Origin: Paenibacillus xylanilyticus
GTDB taxonomy: Bacteria; Bacillota; Bacilli; Paenibacillales; Paenibacillaceae
Length of the DNA: 64,000 nucleotides
Reading direction: 5' to 3'
Assembly (NCBI RefSeq): GCF_009664365.1
Contig: NZ_CP044310.1
Coordinates: forward strand, 2,863,001 to 2,927,000
Both the position numbers and the translations under genes were made by a program. Below are positions 18,564 to 27,358 of this stretch, one piece after another (position 1 is the first letter of the stretch; the number at the start of each line of letters is the position of its first letter). The notes beneath the pieces were generated by a model, which saw only the letters and a program-made list of their open reading frames with translations, did not search any database and had not been told where the DNA came from.

Positions 18564-20329
18564 ATGTGGCAGGATTTATTGGACGGCTGTTTCGATTTAG
18601 GACGGTATTATTTATCATTAACGGTTTGTTGTGGTGCTTGTTTCATTCCTTGCCATTAGCTATTGGTATTGGGATGCAGTGGTTTTTTGATCGAGTGACG
18701 ATTGGCTCTAGTGATTACTTATGGCTGGCAGTGCCGCTAATATTCATTGCGCTAGTAAGAGTAGCCAGAGTAGGCACGTTCTTTGCCGCTTTCTATGCGT
18801 GGATTACATATGTCTTTCACATTCAGGCCATTCTTCGTACCAATATGCTGGCTGGCATTATGCGCTGGCCTGGACGTAATCTTCCCGCTTCACCTGGAGA
18901 AGCGATGAGTCGCTTTCGTGATGATGTGGACGAAGTTGTCGAGTATGTTGAGTCCTGGGTAGACTTCTGGGGAAGGCTCGTGTTTGCAATTGTATCCATC
19001 GTCATTATAGCAAATATCAACTGGAAAATCACACTGGTCGCCGTCATGCCATTACTTGTCGTTACGCTGCTGAACAATCTGTCAGGCAATCGCGCACGTA
19101 AATACGCCCAGACCAATCGGGAAGCGACAGGGCGGATTACAAGTTTTATAGCGGAAACGTTTGGTGCCGTGCAGGCTTTGAAACTGGGGCAGGCCGAGCA
19201 GCACGTTTCAGCCCGGTTCAATCGACTCAATGAGGATCGTCGTCAAGCAGCCTTAAGGGATAATCTGTTCAAACAGTGGATGAGATCCCTGAATCAGCAT
19301 GTGCTCAGCATTTGTACAGGATTAATCCTGCTGATGTGTGCAGCCGAAATGAGAACCGGACAATTCACTGTAGGTGACTTTGCCTTGTTTACATCGTATC
19401 TTGCGAACATAGGCTTTAGCATTTCCTTATTCGGGTACATGGTATTCCAGCACAAACGACTGAAGGTCTCCTTTGACCGCATGCGCAAGCTGTTTCGTCC
19501 TGGTGAAGAAGATTGCATCATCGAATCGAGAGAGATCTACCTGTATGAGGATCCGCCGGAACCAGTTGAACTGCAGAGAGAAAAGGACGATAAACTTAAG
19601 GAGCTGGAAGTCAGCAATCTGACATACCATTATCCTAATTCTTCAAAAGGTATTCAGAATATTAACCTCCGACTGAAACGTGGACAATTTATTGTGATTA
19701 CCGGACGAATCGGATCGGGAAAATCTACACTGGTGAGGACGCTCCTTGGATTATTGCCGAAACAGGAGGGGCGTATTCGGTGGAACGGGGAAGAGGTAGA
19801 TCCAGCAACATTCTTGATGCCGCCTCGTGCGGCTTACACGCCCCAGGTCCCTCGATTGTTCAGTGATACATTGAAGGAGAACATTGTGCAAGGCAAAAAG
19901 GGTAGAGTAGGCGAATCGCTCACACGTGCCATTCGCCTGGCTGTAATGAAAAAGGATATTGAACACCTTGATCAAGGATTGGAAACCTCCGTTGGTCCGA
20001 GGGGTGTCATGCTGTCAGGTGGACAGATACAGCGTGCAGCCACGGCACGGATGCTAATGACTGAAGCGGATCTGTACATCTTCGATGATCTATCGAGTGC
20101 CCTGGATGTGGAGACCGAGAAGCAGGTCTGGGAAGGGTTATCCAACGAGCAGCATGTGACATGTATTGCCGTTTCACACCGGCGAGCAGCACTTTCCAAG
20201 GCAGATCATATTATCGTATTAAAAGATGGCCGTATTGAAGCCGAAGGAAGCTTGAGCGAGCTTCTTGCGACCAGTGAAGAAATGCAATTGCTCTGGCAGG
20301 GAGAACAAGCGCCTGTGAAAGTGGGATAA
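18560..20329 (+). CDS. ABC exporter half-transporter B with degenerate catalytic Glu
   Basis: A 589-residue partner of the upstream gene, joined by an ATGA overlap. Six N-terminal helices are followed by an NBD with Walker [10 protein letters not shown], canonical signature LSGGQ, Walker [13 protein letters not shown] and H-loop AVSHR. The residue after Walker B is Asp, not Glu, so one of the two composite ATP sites should be weak or non-catalytic; the other subunit has Glu but a changed signature. This asymmetry is known for heterodimeric bacterial exporters. The substrate is unknown. Confidence 0.9.
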   Translation: MNVAGFIGRLFRFRTVLFIINGLLWCLFHSLPLAIGIGMQWFFDRVTIGSSDYLWLAVPLIFIALVRVARVGTFFAAFYAWITYVFHIQAILRTNMLAGIMRWPGRNLPASPGEAMSRFRDDVDEVVEYVESWVDFWGRLVFAIVSIVIIANINWKITLVAVMPLLVVTLLNNLSGNRARKYAQTNREATGRITSFIAETFGAVQALKLGQAEQHVSARFNRLNEDRRQAALRDNLFKQWMRSLNQHVLSICTGLILLMCAAEMRTGQFTVGDFALFTSYLANIGFSISLFGYMVFQHKRLKVSFDRMRKLFRPGEEDCIIESREIYLYEDPPEPVELQREKDDKLKELEVSNLTYHYPNSSKGIQNINLRLKRGQFIVITGRIGSGKSTLVRTLLGLLPKQEGRIRWNGEEVDPATFLMPPRAAYTPQVPRLFSDTLKENIVQGKKGRVGESLTRAIRLAVMKKDIEHLDQGLETSVGPRGVMLSGGQIQRAATARMLMTEADLYIFDDLSSALDVETEKQVWEGLSNEQHVTCIAVSHRRAALSKADHIIVLKDGRIEAEGSLSELLATSEEMQLLWQGEQAPVKVG

Positions 20330-20347
20330 GATTAGATTAACAACATA

Positions 20348-20400
20348 TAAAAAGCCGTACAGTTAACTCTTTGCATGAGTTAGTCTGTACGGCTTGTTTG
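20348..20400. terminator. Intrinsic terminator, bidirectional
   Basis: AAGCCGTACAG..TTAACTC / GAGTTAG..CTGTACGGCTT: long stem between the convergent ABC and ctaB genes. Confidence 0.85.
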
Positions 20401-20422
20401 TATTCAAGATTGCTGCAATTCT

Positions 20423-21352
20423 TTATCTGAGCAGCTGTGCAATCAGGGAATAAGCGATGATCACCAGGAATACAATCGTAATGTGATTGATGGAGAAAAT
20501 AAACATTTTATGTGACCATTTCTTGGTTTGGTTCCGATCAAATGTTGCCACGCTAAGAATGAGCCATGCCAAGCTGACCAAGAAAGCAACAATCGCCACT
20601 AACGGGCTAAGCGGCCAGAATAAAAAGCTGGAAAGCAATAACAATACCAGATACACATTCGTTTGAATATACGTACGTCTGATTCCTTTGACTACAGGAA
20701 GCATTGGGACACCAGCTGCCTTATATTCGTCAAATCTGCGGATGGCAATACCGTAGAAGTGAGGCATTTGCCACAAGAGCATGGTAACAACCAAAGCCCA
20801 GATTTCGAAATGTCCAAGTTCCGGTGAGATTGCTGCCCAACCAATCAGTGGTGGAACGGCACCGGACAAGCTGCCTACTTCCGTATTATATATTGTTGTA
20901 CGTTTGGTCCACATGGTATATGGGAAGACATAAAGCAACAATCCCAGGATACCAAATACGGCTGCTGAAGGTGAAGCAATATACAGTAGAATGCCCCCGA
21001 GCACCGTAATCGTGATCCCCAGAATAAGTCCGGACTTGGTATCAACTTGACCCGTAACGGTCGGACGTGTTCTTGTACGTTCCATAATCGCGTCAATATC
21101 CCGGTCGTACAAGTTGTTGAACACACCAGCAGCCCCAATGATCAGGGAGGAGCCAATGACAGACAGTATGATCGGCACAATGTTGGCTATGAATGAGGCA
21201 TCAAATACATACAATGCCAGACACAAACCGGCAAGCATGGCAATCAGATTGGACTTGATGATTCCGACTTTAATCGTATCAAAGAATACTTTCGGAATGG
21301 AGCTATACTCTAGTTCAATTTTGGGTTGAGACCCCTTATTCAGTGTTTTCAA
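20423..21352 (-). CDS. ctaB: Protoheme IX farnesyltransferase (heme O synthase)
   Basis: A 309-residue UbiA-superfamily membrane enzyme with about nine helices. The first catalytic loop NNLYDRDIDAIMERTRTRP holds the conserved Asn and Asp residues for the farnesyl diphosphate/Mg site, and a second Asp-containing loop RRFDEYKAAGVPMLP follows. It attaches a farnesyl group to heme B to give heme O for terminal oxidases. The start is TTG 21352 with GGAAGTGAG upstream; a TATAAT at 21395-21400 (minus strand) is a likely -10. No cytochrome oxidase genes lie next to it, so it is a stand-alone copy. Confidence 0.92.
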   Translation of the reverse strand: MKTLNKGSQPKIELEYSSIPKVFFDTIKVGIIKSNLIAMLAGLCLALYVFDASFIANIVPIILSVIGSSLIIGAAGVFNNLYDRDIDAIMERTRTRPTVTGQVDTKSGLILGITITVLGGILLYIASPSAAVFGILGLLLYVFPYTMWTKRTTIYNTEVGSLSGAVPPLIGWAAISPELGHFEIWALVVTMLLWQMPHFYGIAIRRFDEYKAAGVPMLPVVKGIRRTYIQTNVYLVLLLLSSFLFWPLSPLVAIVAFLVSLAWLILSVATFDRNQTKKWSHKMFIFSINHITIVFLVIIAYSLIAQLLR

Positions 21353-21400
21353 ATGCTCACTTCCTATATCTATACTTATATATCTCGTGCCCTTATTATA

Positions 21401-21755
21401 GCATTTAGTTTACTATGTGAATTAAAACACGTTTTTGTTTAAAAATACTGTCAATTGATTGTGAACAATTTAAAAACAAGGTTTTTTTTAATTGTTAAAA
21501 TTGAATTTCTGTGCTACAGAATTCATGAAAAAAACAAAGATATCATAATAAATGAGAAAATTATACTTGCATTTTTGAAATTAAGGGTCTATTGTAGATA
21601 TCAAGGATCTTTAATTGATTTTAATTTCATTCTCTTTATTATAGCCTATCTGGTTGTTATTGTCAGGGTTTACTGTTTTAATCCATAGGCTGTGAAGAAG
21701 AGAATCTTTTTTTGGATCAATTAAGGACTTTAAGTATCTGGAAAGGGTGTTTAAA
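21401..21755. other. AT-rich intergenic stretch, no gene seen
   Basis: About 350 bases of AT-rich sequence between the divergent ctaB and flavoprotein genes. The only open frame (21455-21688) has no ribosome site and low-complexity composition. It probably holds the promoters of both genes; I cannot place the plus-strand one with confidence. Confidence 0.5.
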
Positions 21756-22673
21756 ATGAATAAAACAGTAGATGTAATTATTATAGGCGGGGGACCATCC
21801 GGTCTGAATGCTGCACTGGTCCTCGGAAGAGCCAGAAAAGAGGTTGTTGTTATCGATGAAGGGCGACCTCGTAATAAGGTGACTCGTGAAACTCATGGTT
21901 TCTTGACAAGAGACGGAGCAACGCCTAGTGAATTCCGCCAAATTGCCAAAGAGCAGATCCGAGCCTATCCATCTGTACATATCATGGAGGACACGGCCGC
22001 TGCGGTCGCAGGAACGGAAGGTTCATTTGAAGTAACTACGGTAGAAGGAAAGATCGTAAGAGGCCGGAAGCTTCTTTTTGCAGTCGGAAAAAAAGACCAG
22101 CCTCTCGACATTACCGGACTGTCCGCGGTATATGGCAAGAGTGCCTTTGTATGCCCATACTGTGACGGCTGGGAGTTGAGGGATCAACCCCTTGGCATCA
22201 TTGTGAGTGGGGATAAAGCCGTACACATGGCCAAAGTCATATCGGGTTGGACGAACGAATTCACCATACTAACGAACGGAACTGGAATGACGGAAGAACA
22301 GCGGGAGGAGTTGAAGCAGCATCAGGTGTCTGTATTGGACACGCCGATCCAATCCATTGAATCAGAGGAAGGAATGGTTAGGCAGATTGTGCTCGAGGAT
22401 GGAAATACTGTGGAGTGTACAGGCATTTTCTTCGCACCCAAGCTTGTCATCGGTTCGCACCTGGCTCAAACGCTGGGGTGTGAGGTAACGGAGTCGGGGA
22501 CAATTAAGGTAGATGAGTTGGCCAAAACGTCCGTACCAGGTGTCTTTAGTTCAGGAGATGCTGCATCGGAAATATATCAGGCGATTACTGCAGCTTCGTT
22601 AGGCGCGCTCGCGGCGGTTAGCATTAATAGTGAGCTGAACGCCGAGGCCTGGGATCATTCAGGAAAGTTATAA
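21756..22673 (+). CDS. Thioredoxin reductase-like FAD/NAD(P) oxidoreductase (CPYC)
   Basis: A 305-residue two-domain flavoprotein: FAD-binding GGGPSGLNAA at residues 11-20, redox pair Cys133/Cys136 in VCPYCDGW, and C-terminal FSSGDAAS for FAD. The expected NADPH loop GxGxxA is replaced by VSGDKAVHMA, so pyridine nucleotide binding may be altered. That combination recalls the TrxB-like dithiol oxidases of natural-product pathways and unassigned bacterial TrxB paralogues rather than the housekeeping enzyme (CATC). ATG 21756 follows GGAAAGGGTG; a GTG at 21747 is in frame. An IS element lies 127 bp downstream. Confidence 0.85.
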   Translation: MNKTVDVIIIGGGPSGLNAALVLGRARKEVVVIDEGRPRNKVTRETHGFLTRDGATPSEFRQIAKEQIRAYPSVHIMEDTAAAVAGTEGSFEVTTVEGKIVRGRKLLFAVGKKDQPLDITGLSAVYGKSAFVCPYCDGWELRDQPLGIIVSGDKAVHMAKVISGWTNEFTILTNGTGMTEEQREELKQHQVSVLDTPIQSIESEEGMVRQIVLEDGNTVECTGIFFAPKLVIGSHLAQTLGCEVTESGTIKVDELAKTSVPGVFSSGDAASEIYQAITAASLGALAAVSINSELNAEAWDHSGKL

Positions 22674-22796
22674 ATGTAGATAGTAGAGTAGATCAGATTG
22701 GTTTTCTATGAAAACGTGTGGCCAGGTAAACGGAATGTTGATTTTTTCAGGATCGAGTACGAGGAAACGTATTAGAATCAAGGCGGCGAAGTGGTA

Positions 22797-22800
22797 TTAT
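22797..22800. repeat. Target-site duplication TTAT, left copy
   Basis: TTAT directly precedes the left terminal repeat and recurs at 24074-24077 directly after the right one. Confidence 0.75.
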
Positions 22801-22874
22801 CCCCTTTTAGTAGACATGAGAAAAAAGACATCTGTTAAGATGAACTTAATCATGTAAACGAAGGGGATTTTTTC

Positions 22875-23174
22875 ATGGCTAAAAAAGGACAAACATACCG
22901 GCGGTACTCCTTGGAGTTGAAATTGGAGGCCGTCCGGCTGGTCAACGAAGAACATATGAGTATACGTGAAGTAGCGACGCGTTTAGATATTCAAAATAAA
23001 TCTCAGGTACAAGTGTGGGCAGCCAAAGCGAAACAGGGAATGAGTCTAGAACCTGCTACACCCAAACGGGGACGCCCTAGAACCAAGTTTTCCAGTATGG
23101 AAGAAGAGATGGCGTATTTGCGGGCGGAGATTGAATACTTAAAAAAGCAATATCCAAATCTACACAAGGAGTGA
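22875..23174 (+). CDS. IS3-family transposase OrfA
   Basis: A 99-residue helix-turn-helix protein (SLELKLEAVRLVNEEHMSIREVA) ending in a leucine-zipper-like ERAEIEYLKK-type helix, as in IS3/IS150 OrfA. It binds the element ends. The heptamer A AAA AAG at 23141-23147 in the zero frame (TTA AAA AAG) is the classical -1 slip site of this family. The -1 frame from there is open into orfB, giving an OrfAB fusion of about 387 residues. Start ATG follows AAGGGG. Confidence 0.92.
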   Translation: MAKKGQTYRRYSLELKLEAVRLVNEEHMSIREVATRLDIQNKSQVQVWAAKAKQGMSLEPATPKRGRPRTKFSSMEEEMAYLRAEIEYLKKQYPNLHKE

Positions 23175-24037
23175 CGAGTAAAGCAGCCAGATTTCAAATC
23201 ATTGAGGACCTGAGAGCACGCCATGGTCTGGCTTGGCTCTTGAAGTTAGCTGCGGTTTCCCGCTCGGGTTATTACAAGTGGAGAAAAAGCATAGCAGCCG
23301 CAAAAGAGCGTAGACACAAAGAACATGAACTAGAATCCCATTTGCTTGCCATTCATCGCGTGCATCCTTACTTTGGCTATCTTCGAATGACCGTTGCTTT
23401 ACGACGGGAAGGCCTTCGAGTCAACCACAAAAAGGTGTACCGATTAATGAAACAATTAGGCATCTGTTCTGTCATTCGAAAAAAGCGTCGATTCTTTGGA
23501 AAACAAGCCTCTGTGGTAAACCCAAATCGGCTGGAGCGTCAGTTTCAGGCGGATACACCACGAACGAAGCTGGTTACGGACATTACCTATATTCGTGCTG
23601 GAGAACACTTTGTGTATCTGTCTGTTATTCAGGATTTATACAATAACGAAATTGTAGCGTGGCATCTTTCTGAACGAAATGACCTTGCTTTAGTTCATGA
23701 CACGCTGGATAGACTCCGTCAGCACGTGGATCTGAATGGCGTAATCCTACACTCAGATCAAGGATTTCAATATACGTCGAAGCCATTTAACCGTAAACTA
23801 AACCAGCTTGGCATGCTAGGCAGTCACTCCAGGCGTGGAAATTGCTTAGATAATGCCTGTGTTGAATCTTTTTTCTCTCATTTGAAGACGGAGAAAATTT
23901 ATTTGAATAAGGCGGCAAACAAAGCAGAGGTTGAGCAGCAAGTGAATGAATACATACTGTTTTACAACCAAAACCGATTTCAGAAAAAACTAAACGACCG
24001 TTCCCCGGTAGAATACCGGGAAACGGCCGCAGCTTAA
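23171..24037 (+). CDS. IS3-family transposase OrfB (DDE catalytic domain)
   Basis: A 288-residue DDE integrase-fold protein. The N-terminal HTH_21 region (HPYFGYLRMTVALRREG) is followed by the catalytic triad Asp137 (TDITYI), Asp196 (HSDQGFQY) and Glu232 (NACVESFF), with the typical 35-residue D-E spacing. The GTG at 23171 overlaps the orfA stop (GTGA) and has AAGGAG upstream, so it may be made both alone and as the frameshift fusion. No internal stop is present. Confidence 0.93.
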   Translation: MTSKAARFQIIEDLRARHGLAWLLKLAAVSRSGYYKWRKSIAAAKERRHKEHELESHLLAIHRVHPYFGYLRMTVALRREGLRVNHKKVYRLMKQLGICSVIRKKRRFFGKQASVVNPNRLERQFQADTPRTKLVTDITYIRAGEHFVYLSVIQDLYNNEIVAWHLSERNDLALVHDTLDRLRQHVDLNGVILHSDQGFQYTSKPFNRKLNQLGMLGSHSRRGNCLDNACVESFFSHLKTEKIYLNKAANKAEVEQQVNEYILFYNQNRFQKKLNDRSPVEYRETAAA

Positions 24038-24073
24038 ATCTTGTCTTTTTTTTGTACTGTCTACTTGACAGGG

Positions 24074-24077
24074 TTAT
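24074..24077. repeat. Target-site duplication TTAT, right copy
   Basis: Matches the left copy at 22797-22800. Confidence 0.75.
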
Positions 24078-24188
24078 GACCAAAGAGCCGTCTTTTTATA
24101 TTCTTTGCCGATAACCAGTGTCTTCGCTTCTTTTAATATGAAGACAACAAACTGTTAGCGTTTCCATAACATTTCTTTGATAAAGTTG

Positions 24189-24217
24189 TTGACAGTACTT
24201 CTGGAAACGGGTTTAAT
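24189..24217 (+). promoter_or_regulatory. Promoter of the lmrA-like gene
   Basis: TTGACA, 17-base spacer, TTTAAT. A TAGACC-containing stretch (24220-24237) just downstream resembles the core of LmrA-type operators and is a candidate autoregulatory site. Confidence 0.55.
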
Positions 24218-24261
24218 TATGTAGACCGATTGTTATAATTCAGATTAAGGAAGTGGCTCCA

Positions 24262-24849
24262 TTGAGTGAAAAGTCTAATGCTAAAGAACAAATTGTCAGC
24301 ACAGCAGCCAGACTGTTTTTTTCACAAGGATATCATGCGACCGGTCTTAATCAGATTATTAAGGAGAGCAGTACGCCAAAAGGATCGTTATATCATTATT
24401 TTCCGCACGGCAAGGAAGAGCTCGCTCACGAGTGCATCCAGAAAGCCAATGAACACATCATGCAGAAATTCGAGGATACCTTCGCAGCCCATGAGACCAC
24501 AGGAGATGCCATCCAGAGATTTATTCATGACATGGCTGATGAAACGGAAGCGGCTGGTTTCACGGGGTTTCTGCCATTCAGCTTTTGGGCAGCCGTGGAG
24601 ACTTCCTGTATCAGTCATCAACTGCGTGTGGCATGCCAGGGTGTATTCGCCAATTGGCAGAACATCATTACGAAACATCTGATGATGGAGGGCGTTGGTG
24701 AGGAGAAAGCACGAGAAACGGGTCTTTTGGTCATCTCTTTAATGGAGGGAGCACTGATTATCAGTCTGACCAATCAGGATAAACAGCCTCTGCTGACGGC
24801 TGCTGATTATTTGTCAAGTGTGGCTAAGAATGCCAGAGGGATTCAATAA
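24262..24849 (+). CDS. lmrA: TetR/AcrR regulator, LmrA/YxaF type
   Basis: A 195-residue TetR protein. The N-terminal HTH reads IVSTAARLFFSQGYHATGLNQII then PKGSLYHYFPHGKEELA, which is characteristic of the LmrA/YxaF subfamily. The C-terminal domain binds the inducer. TTG 24262 is preferred since AAGGAAG lies nine bases upstream; the GTG at 24253 touches that site. It is followed 47 bp later by a DHA2 efflux pump, as in Bacillus lmrAB, so it most likely represses both genes until a drug binds. The symbol is by similarity of family and context. Confidence 0.82.
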   Translation: MSEKSNAKEQIVSTAARLFFSQGYHATGLNQIIKESSTPKGSLYHYFPHGKEELAHECIQKANEHIMQKFEDTFAAHETTGDAIQRFIHDMADETEAAGFTGFLPFSFWAAVETSCISHQLRVACQGVFANWQNIITKHLMMEGVGEEKARETGLLVISLMEGALIISLTNQDKQPLLTAADYLSSVAKNARGIQ

Positions 24850-24896
24850 GTCTGCACAAAGAGAGAAACAGTTATAATGTTTGAGGAGGATGGATC

Positions 24897-26390
24897 GTGG
24901 AGGTTTCCATGAAGGCTGGTTCTGTACAGGACCAAGAAGAAACAAAGCAATATAAGGTACTGCCCATATTATTCGCGATGCTGTTGAGCGGATTCATCGG
25001 CCTGTTCGGTGAAACAGCGCTTAATGTGGCACTGACGCCGCTGATGACCCTGCTTGAAGTTGGACCTACAACGATTCAATGGTTGACGACAGGTTATCTG
25101 CTCGTACTGGGTATTTTGGTGCCGGTTTCCGGTATGTTATTACAATGGTTTACAACAAGACAGTTGTTTACAACGTCTCTGATATTTTCGATTGCGGGAA
25201 CCCTTGTTGCTGCAATCGCACCAAGTTTTGAACTGCTTTTGGTTGCAAGGGTACTGCAGGCTGTAGGTACAGCTCTGTTGCTGCCTTTGATGTTTAACAC
25301 GATTTTGGTTATTTTCCCGATTGAAAAACGTGGTGCTGCCATGGGATTGATCGGTCTCGTAATCATGTTTGCTCCAGCGAGTGGTCCGAGTATTTCCGGA
25401 TTGATTTTGGCTAATCTGAGCTGGCACTGGATTTTCTGGATTTCCTTGCCGTTCTTCATTATCTCGCTGGTGTGTGGTCTGCTGTTCTTGCCGAACATTT
25501 CAAAACTGACCAAGCCGAAAATTGATGTAATCTCCATTATATTGTCTACCCTCGGTTTTGGCGGGATTGTATATGGATTCAGCAGCGCGGGAGGACATGG
25601 GGAAACAGGCGGAGGCTGGACCAGCCCTGTTGTGGTAATTACTCTGGTTGTCGGAGTATTGTCCCTGCTGCTGTTCAGCATCCGTCAGTTGCGGATGAAG
25701 CAGCCAATGATGGATCTGCGCGCTTTCAAATATCCAATGTTTACGATCGGCTTGATTCTGATCTTCATCTGTATGATGATGATGTTGTCATCAATGCTGA
25801 TCCTTCCAATGTATCTGCAGCAAGGTATGGCTGTTACAGCACTGACTGCAGGCCTGGTATTGCTGCCGGGCAGCTTGCTGAACGGATTCCTGTCTCCGGT
25901 TATGGGACGTTTGTTTGATAAATTTGGTCCCAAATGGCTCGTTATCATTGGCCTGGCGATCGTGGCTGTTGTACTGTTCATGTACACTGGCATCACGCCA
26001 ACAACGGCTTTGGGAACAATCATTACGATGCATGTGTTCATGATGATCGGGATTTCCATGATTATGATGCCTGCTCAAACGAACGGTTTGAACCAGCTGC
26101 CGCCTGAGTATTACCCTCACGGTACAGCGATCATGAATACATTACAGCAAGTATCCGGTGCGATCGGTACTGCGGTTGCCGTAAGTATTCTGAGCGCGGG
26201 TCAGACTCGCTTCTTGAGCAATGTAACTAACCCGGAGAGCCCGGAAAACCAGCTCGCTGGTTTCACATCAGGGGTACAGAACGCATTTGTGTTTGCACTG
26301 GTTCTTGCCGTGATTGGTCTGGTGATCTCTTTCTTCGTTAAACGGGTGAAGGTTGGATCACAACAAGGTCAACAAGGCCCTATGCATTAA
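24897..26390 (+). CDS. lmrB: DHA2 family MFS multidrug efflux transporter (LmrB-like)
   Basis: A 497-residue protein with 14 hydrophobic helices. It has the DHA2 features ETALNVALTPLM in helix 1, TTIQWLTTGYLLVLGILVPVSG for helix 2 and RVLQAVGTALLLPLMF in helix 4. Such pumps expel drugs using the proton gradient. GTG 24897 has AGGAGGA six bases upstream; an ATG at 24909 is in frame. It forms a two-gene unit with the LmrA-type regulator, ending at a terminator. The drug range is not visible. Confidence 0.87.
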   Translation: MEVSMKAGSVQDQEETKQYKVLPILFAMLLSGFIGLFGETALNVALTPLMTLLEVGPTTIQWLTTGYLLVLGILVPVSGMLLQWFTTRQLFTTSLIFSIAGTLVAAIAPSFELLLVARVLQAVGTALLLPLMFNTILVIFPIEKRGAAMGLIGLVIMFAPASGPSISGLILANLSWHWIFWISLPFFIISLVCGLLFLPNISKLTKPKIDVISIILSTLGFGGIVYGFSSAGGHGETGGGWTSPVVVITLVVGVLSLLLFSIRQLRMKQPMMDLRAFKYPMFTIGLILIFICMMMMLSSMLILPMYLQQGMAVTALTAGLVLLPGSLLNGFLSPVMGRLFDKFGPKWLVIIGLAIVAVVLFMYTGITPTTALGTIITMHVFMMIGISMIMMPAQTNGLNQLPPEYYPHGTAIMNTLQQVSGAIGTAVAVSILSAGQTRFLSNVTNPESPENQLAGFTSGVQNAFVFALVLAVIGLVISFFVKRVKVGSQQGQQGPMH

Positions 26391-26408
26391 TTCAATATCA
26401 CGCAACAT

Positions 26409-26450
26409 TAAACGATGTTCTTCCAGTGCGGCTGGGGGACATCGTTTTTT
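26409..26450 (+). terminator. Intrinsic terminator
   Basis: AAACGATGT and ACATCGTTTTTT form the stem after the efflux gene, with a smaller hairpin (CCAG..CTGG) in the loop. Confidence 0.82.
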
Positions 26451-26678
26451 ATATTTTGACACCTTGACATGTAACGGGTTCCATCCATTAGAGTGGAAAA
26501 GATCAGCTGCAGTACGTCAAAAGTCACATATATAAATATGAAAGCAAATAGTTCATGTTCTGGCGAAATTGGATATGTTCAACGTCTAGTTTAGCGACAA
26601 TAATAGTGAAGTGAAGTAAGATTCATCACAAAGTGGAAAACGTTTTAGCTCTGATAATCGATCAAGGAGAACTCTTTT

Positions 26679-27323
26679 ATGAAAATCATTCAACCATTAC
26701 CACCACATCTGGAAGATATGCTATTGCGCTATGAACGGAACGGGCATCTGAACATGCAGGCTTCGCTGCTGGGAAAACAGTCTGTCGTCTATAAAGTACA
26801 GGAGTATTGCCTCAAAGTGTACACCAAGCGTGGGAAGATCGGTGGAGAACTCGAGAGCGAAGCCATCATGTCCATGCAAAGCAACCGTCATGTCCCGAAA
26901 CTGTATGCCTACTCTCCAGGACATTTTATCTTGACCGAATGGATAGATGGATATAATCTGAGACAGTATCGAGAGTACTTCGGGCATATTCCGTGCAACC
27001 TGATCTACGATATGTTATATTGCGAACTTGAGCAGATTCAGTCTGGCTATCGGGATTGGGATGTGATACGTTATGAAAATTTGCTCTGGACCCACAAGGG
27101 ACATGTGAAAAGAACTGATTTTTGGCTATGTGAGCCTGCAGGATCCGAGCGAGAAGGTATGGAAGAAGCGGTGATCCGTAAAATCAATGGCGTTCAGGCT
27201 GGTGATGAAGCAGAAGTGAGGGGAATACAGGAATATCTGTTTCGGCACGGTCTTACAGCTTCAGAAGTTCAGCACGCATTGGAGCAGTTTCAATCCCAGG
27301 AGAATGAATCCATTATTTCATAG
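26679..27323 (+). CDS. Kinase-like fold protein with degenerate catalytic loop
   Basis: A 214-residue protein with the start of a protein-kinase/phosphotransferase fold: a strand then GKQSVVYKVQEYCLKVYTK, where Lys46 takes the place of the ATP-binding lysine, Glu58/Glu61 in the next helix, and the hinge FILTEWIDG. The catalytic loop is altered: DWDVIRYENLLW has no His-x-Asp and Asp128 to Asn134 is one residue longer than usual. RTDFW (Asp147) may stand for DFG. It could be a weak kinase or pseudokinase. ATG follows CAAGGAGAAC. It is probably co-transcribed with the MBL gene 35 bp downstream. No specific function is known to me. Confidence 0.65.
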   Translation: MKIIQPLPPHLEDMLLRYERNGHLNMQASLLGKQSVVYKVQEYCLKVYTKRGKIGGELESEAIMSMQSNRHVPKLYAYSPGHFILTEWIDGYNLRQYREYFGHIPCNLIYDMLYCELEQIQSGYRDWDVIRYENLLWTHKGHVKRTDFWLCEPAGSEREGMEEAVIRKINGVQAGDEAEVRGIQEYLFRHGLTASEVQHALEQFQSQENESIIS

Positions 27324-27358
27324 TGAACCAGCCATTATGAAGAACAGAAGGTAATAAG

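Larger units (their letters stand above)
22801..24073 (+). mobile_element. IS3-family insertion sequence (IS150-like group), complete
   Basis: A 1273-bp element. The ends are imperfect inverted repeats: left CCCCTTTTAGTAGACA (22801-22816) and right, read inward, CCCTGTCAAGTAGACA (24073-24058), with further similarity in the AAAAAAGACA that follows each. A 4-bp TTAT duplication flanks both ends, so the copy inserted by normal transposition and has not been rearranged. It carries orfA and orfB in the -1 relation with a slippery heptamer. Both frames are intact, so it may be active. Confidence 0.88.

Noticed and set aside
21455-21688. A 77-residue open frame in the ctaB/flavoprotein gap
   Set aside because: AT-rich low-complexity translation with no ribosome site or family likeness.
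24153-24166. cre-like TGTTAGCGTTTCCA upstream of the lmrA-like gene
   Set aside because: It has one mismatch but no functional link to carbon use, and such single matches are expected by chance.
26636-26645. AAAACGTTTT palindrome before the kinase-like gene as a cre or LacI operator
   Set aside because: Only a short core matches; flanks differ from cre and from the 51085 operators.
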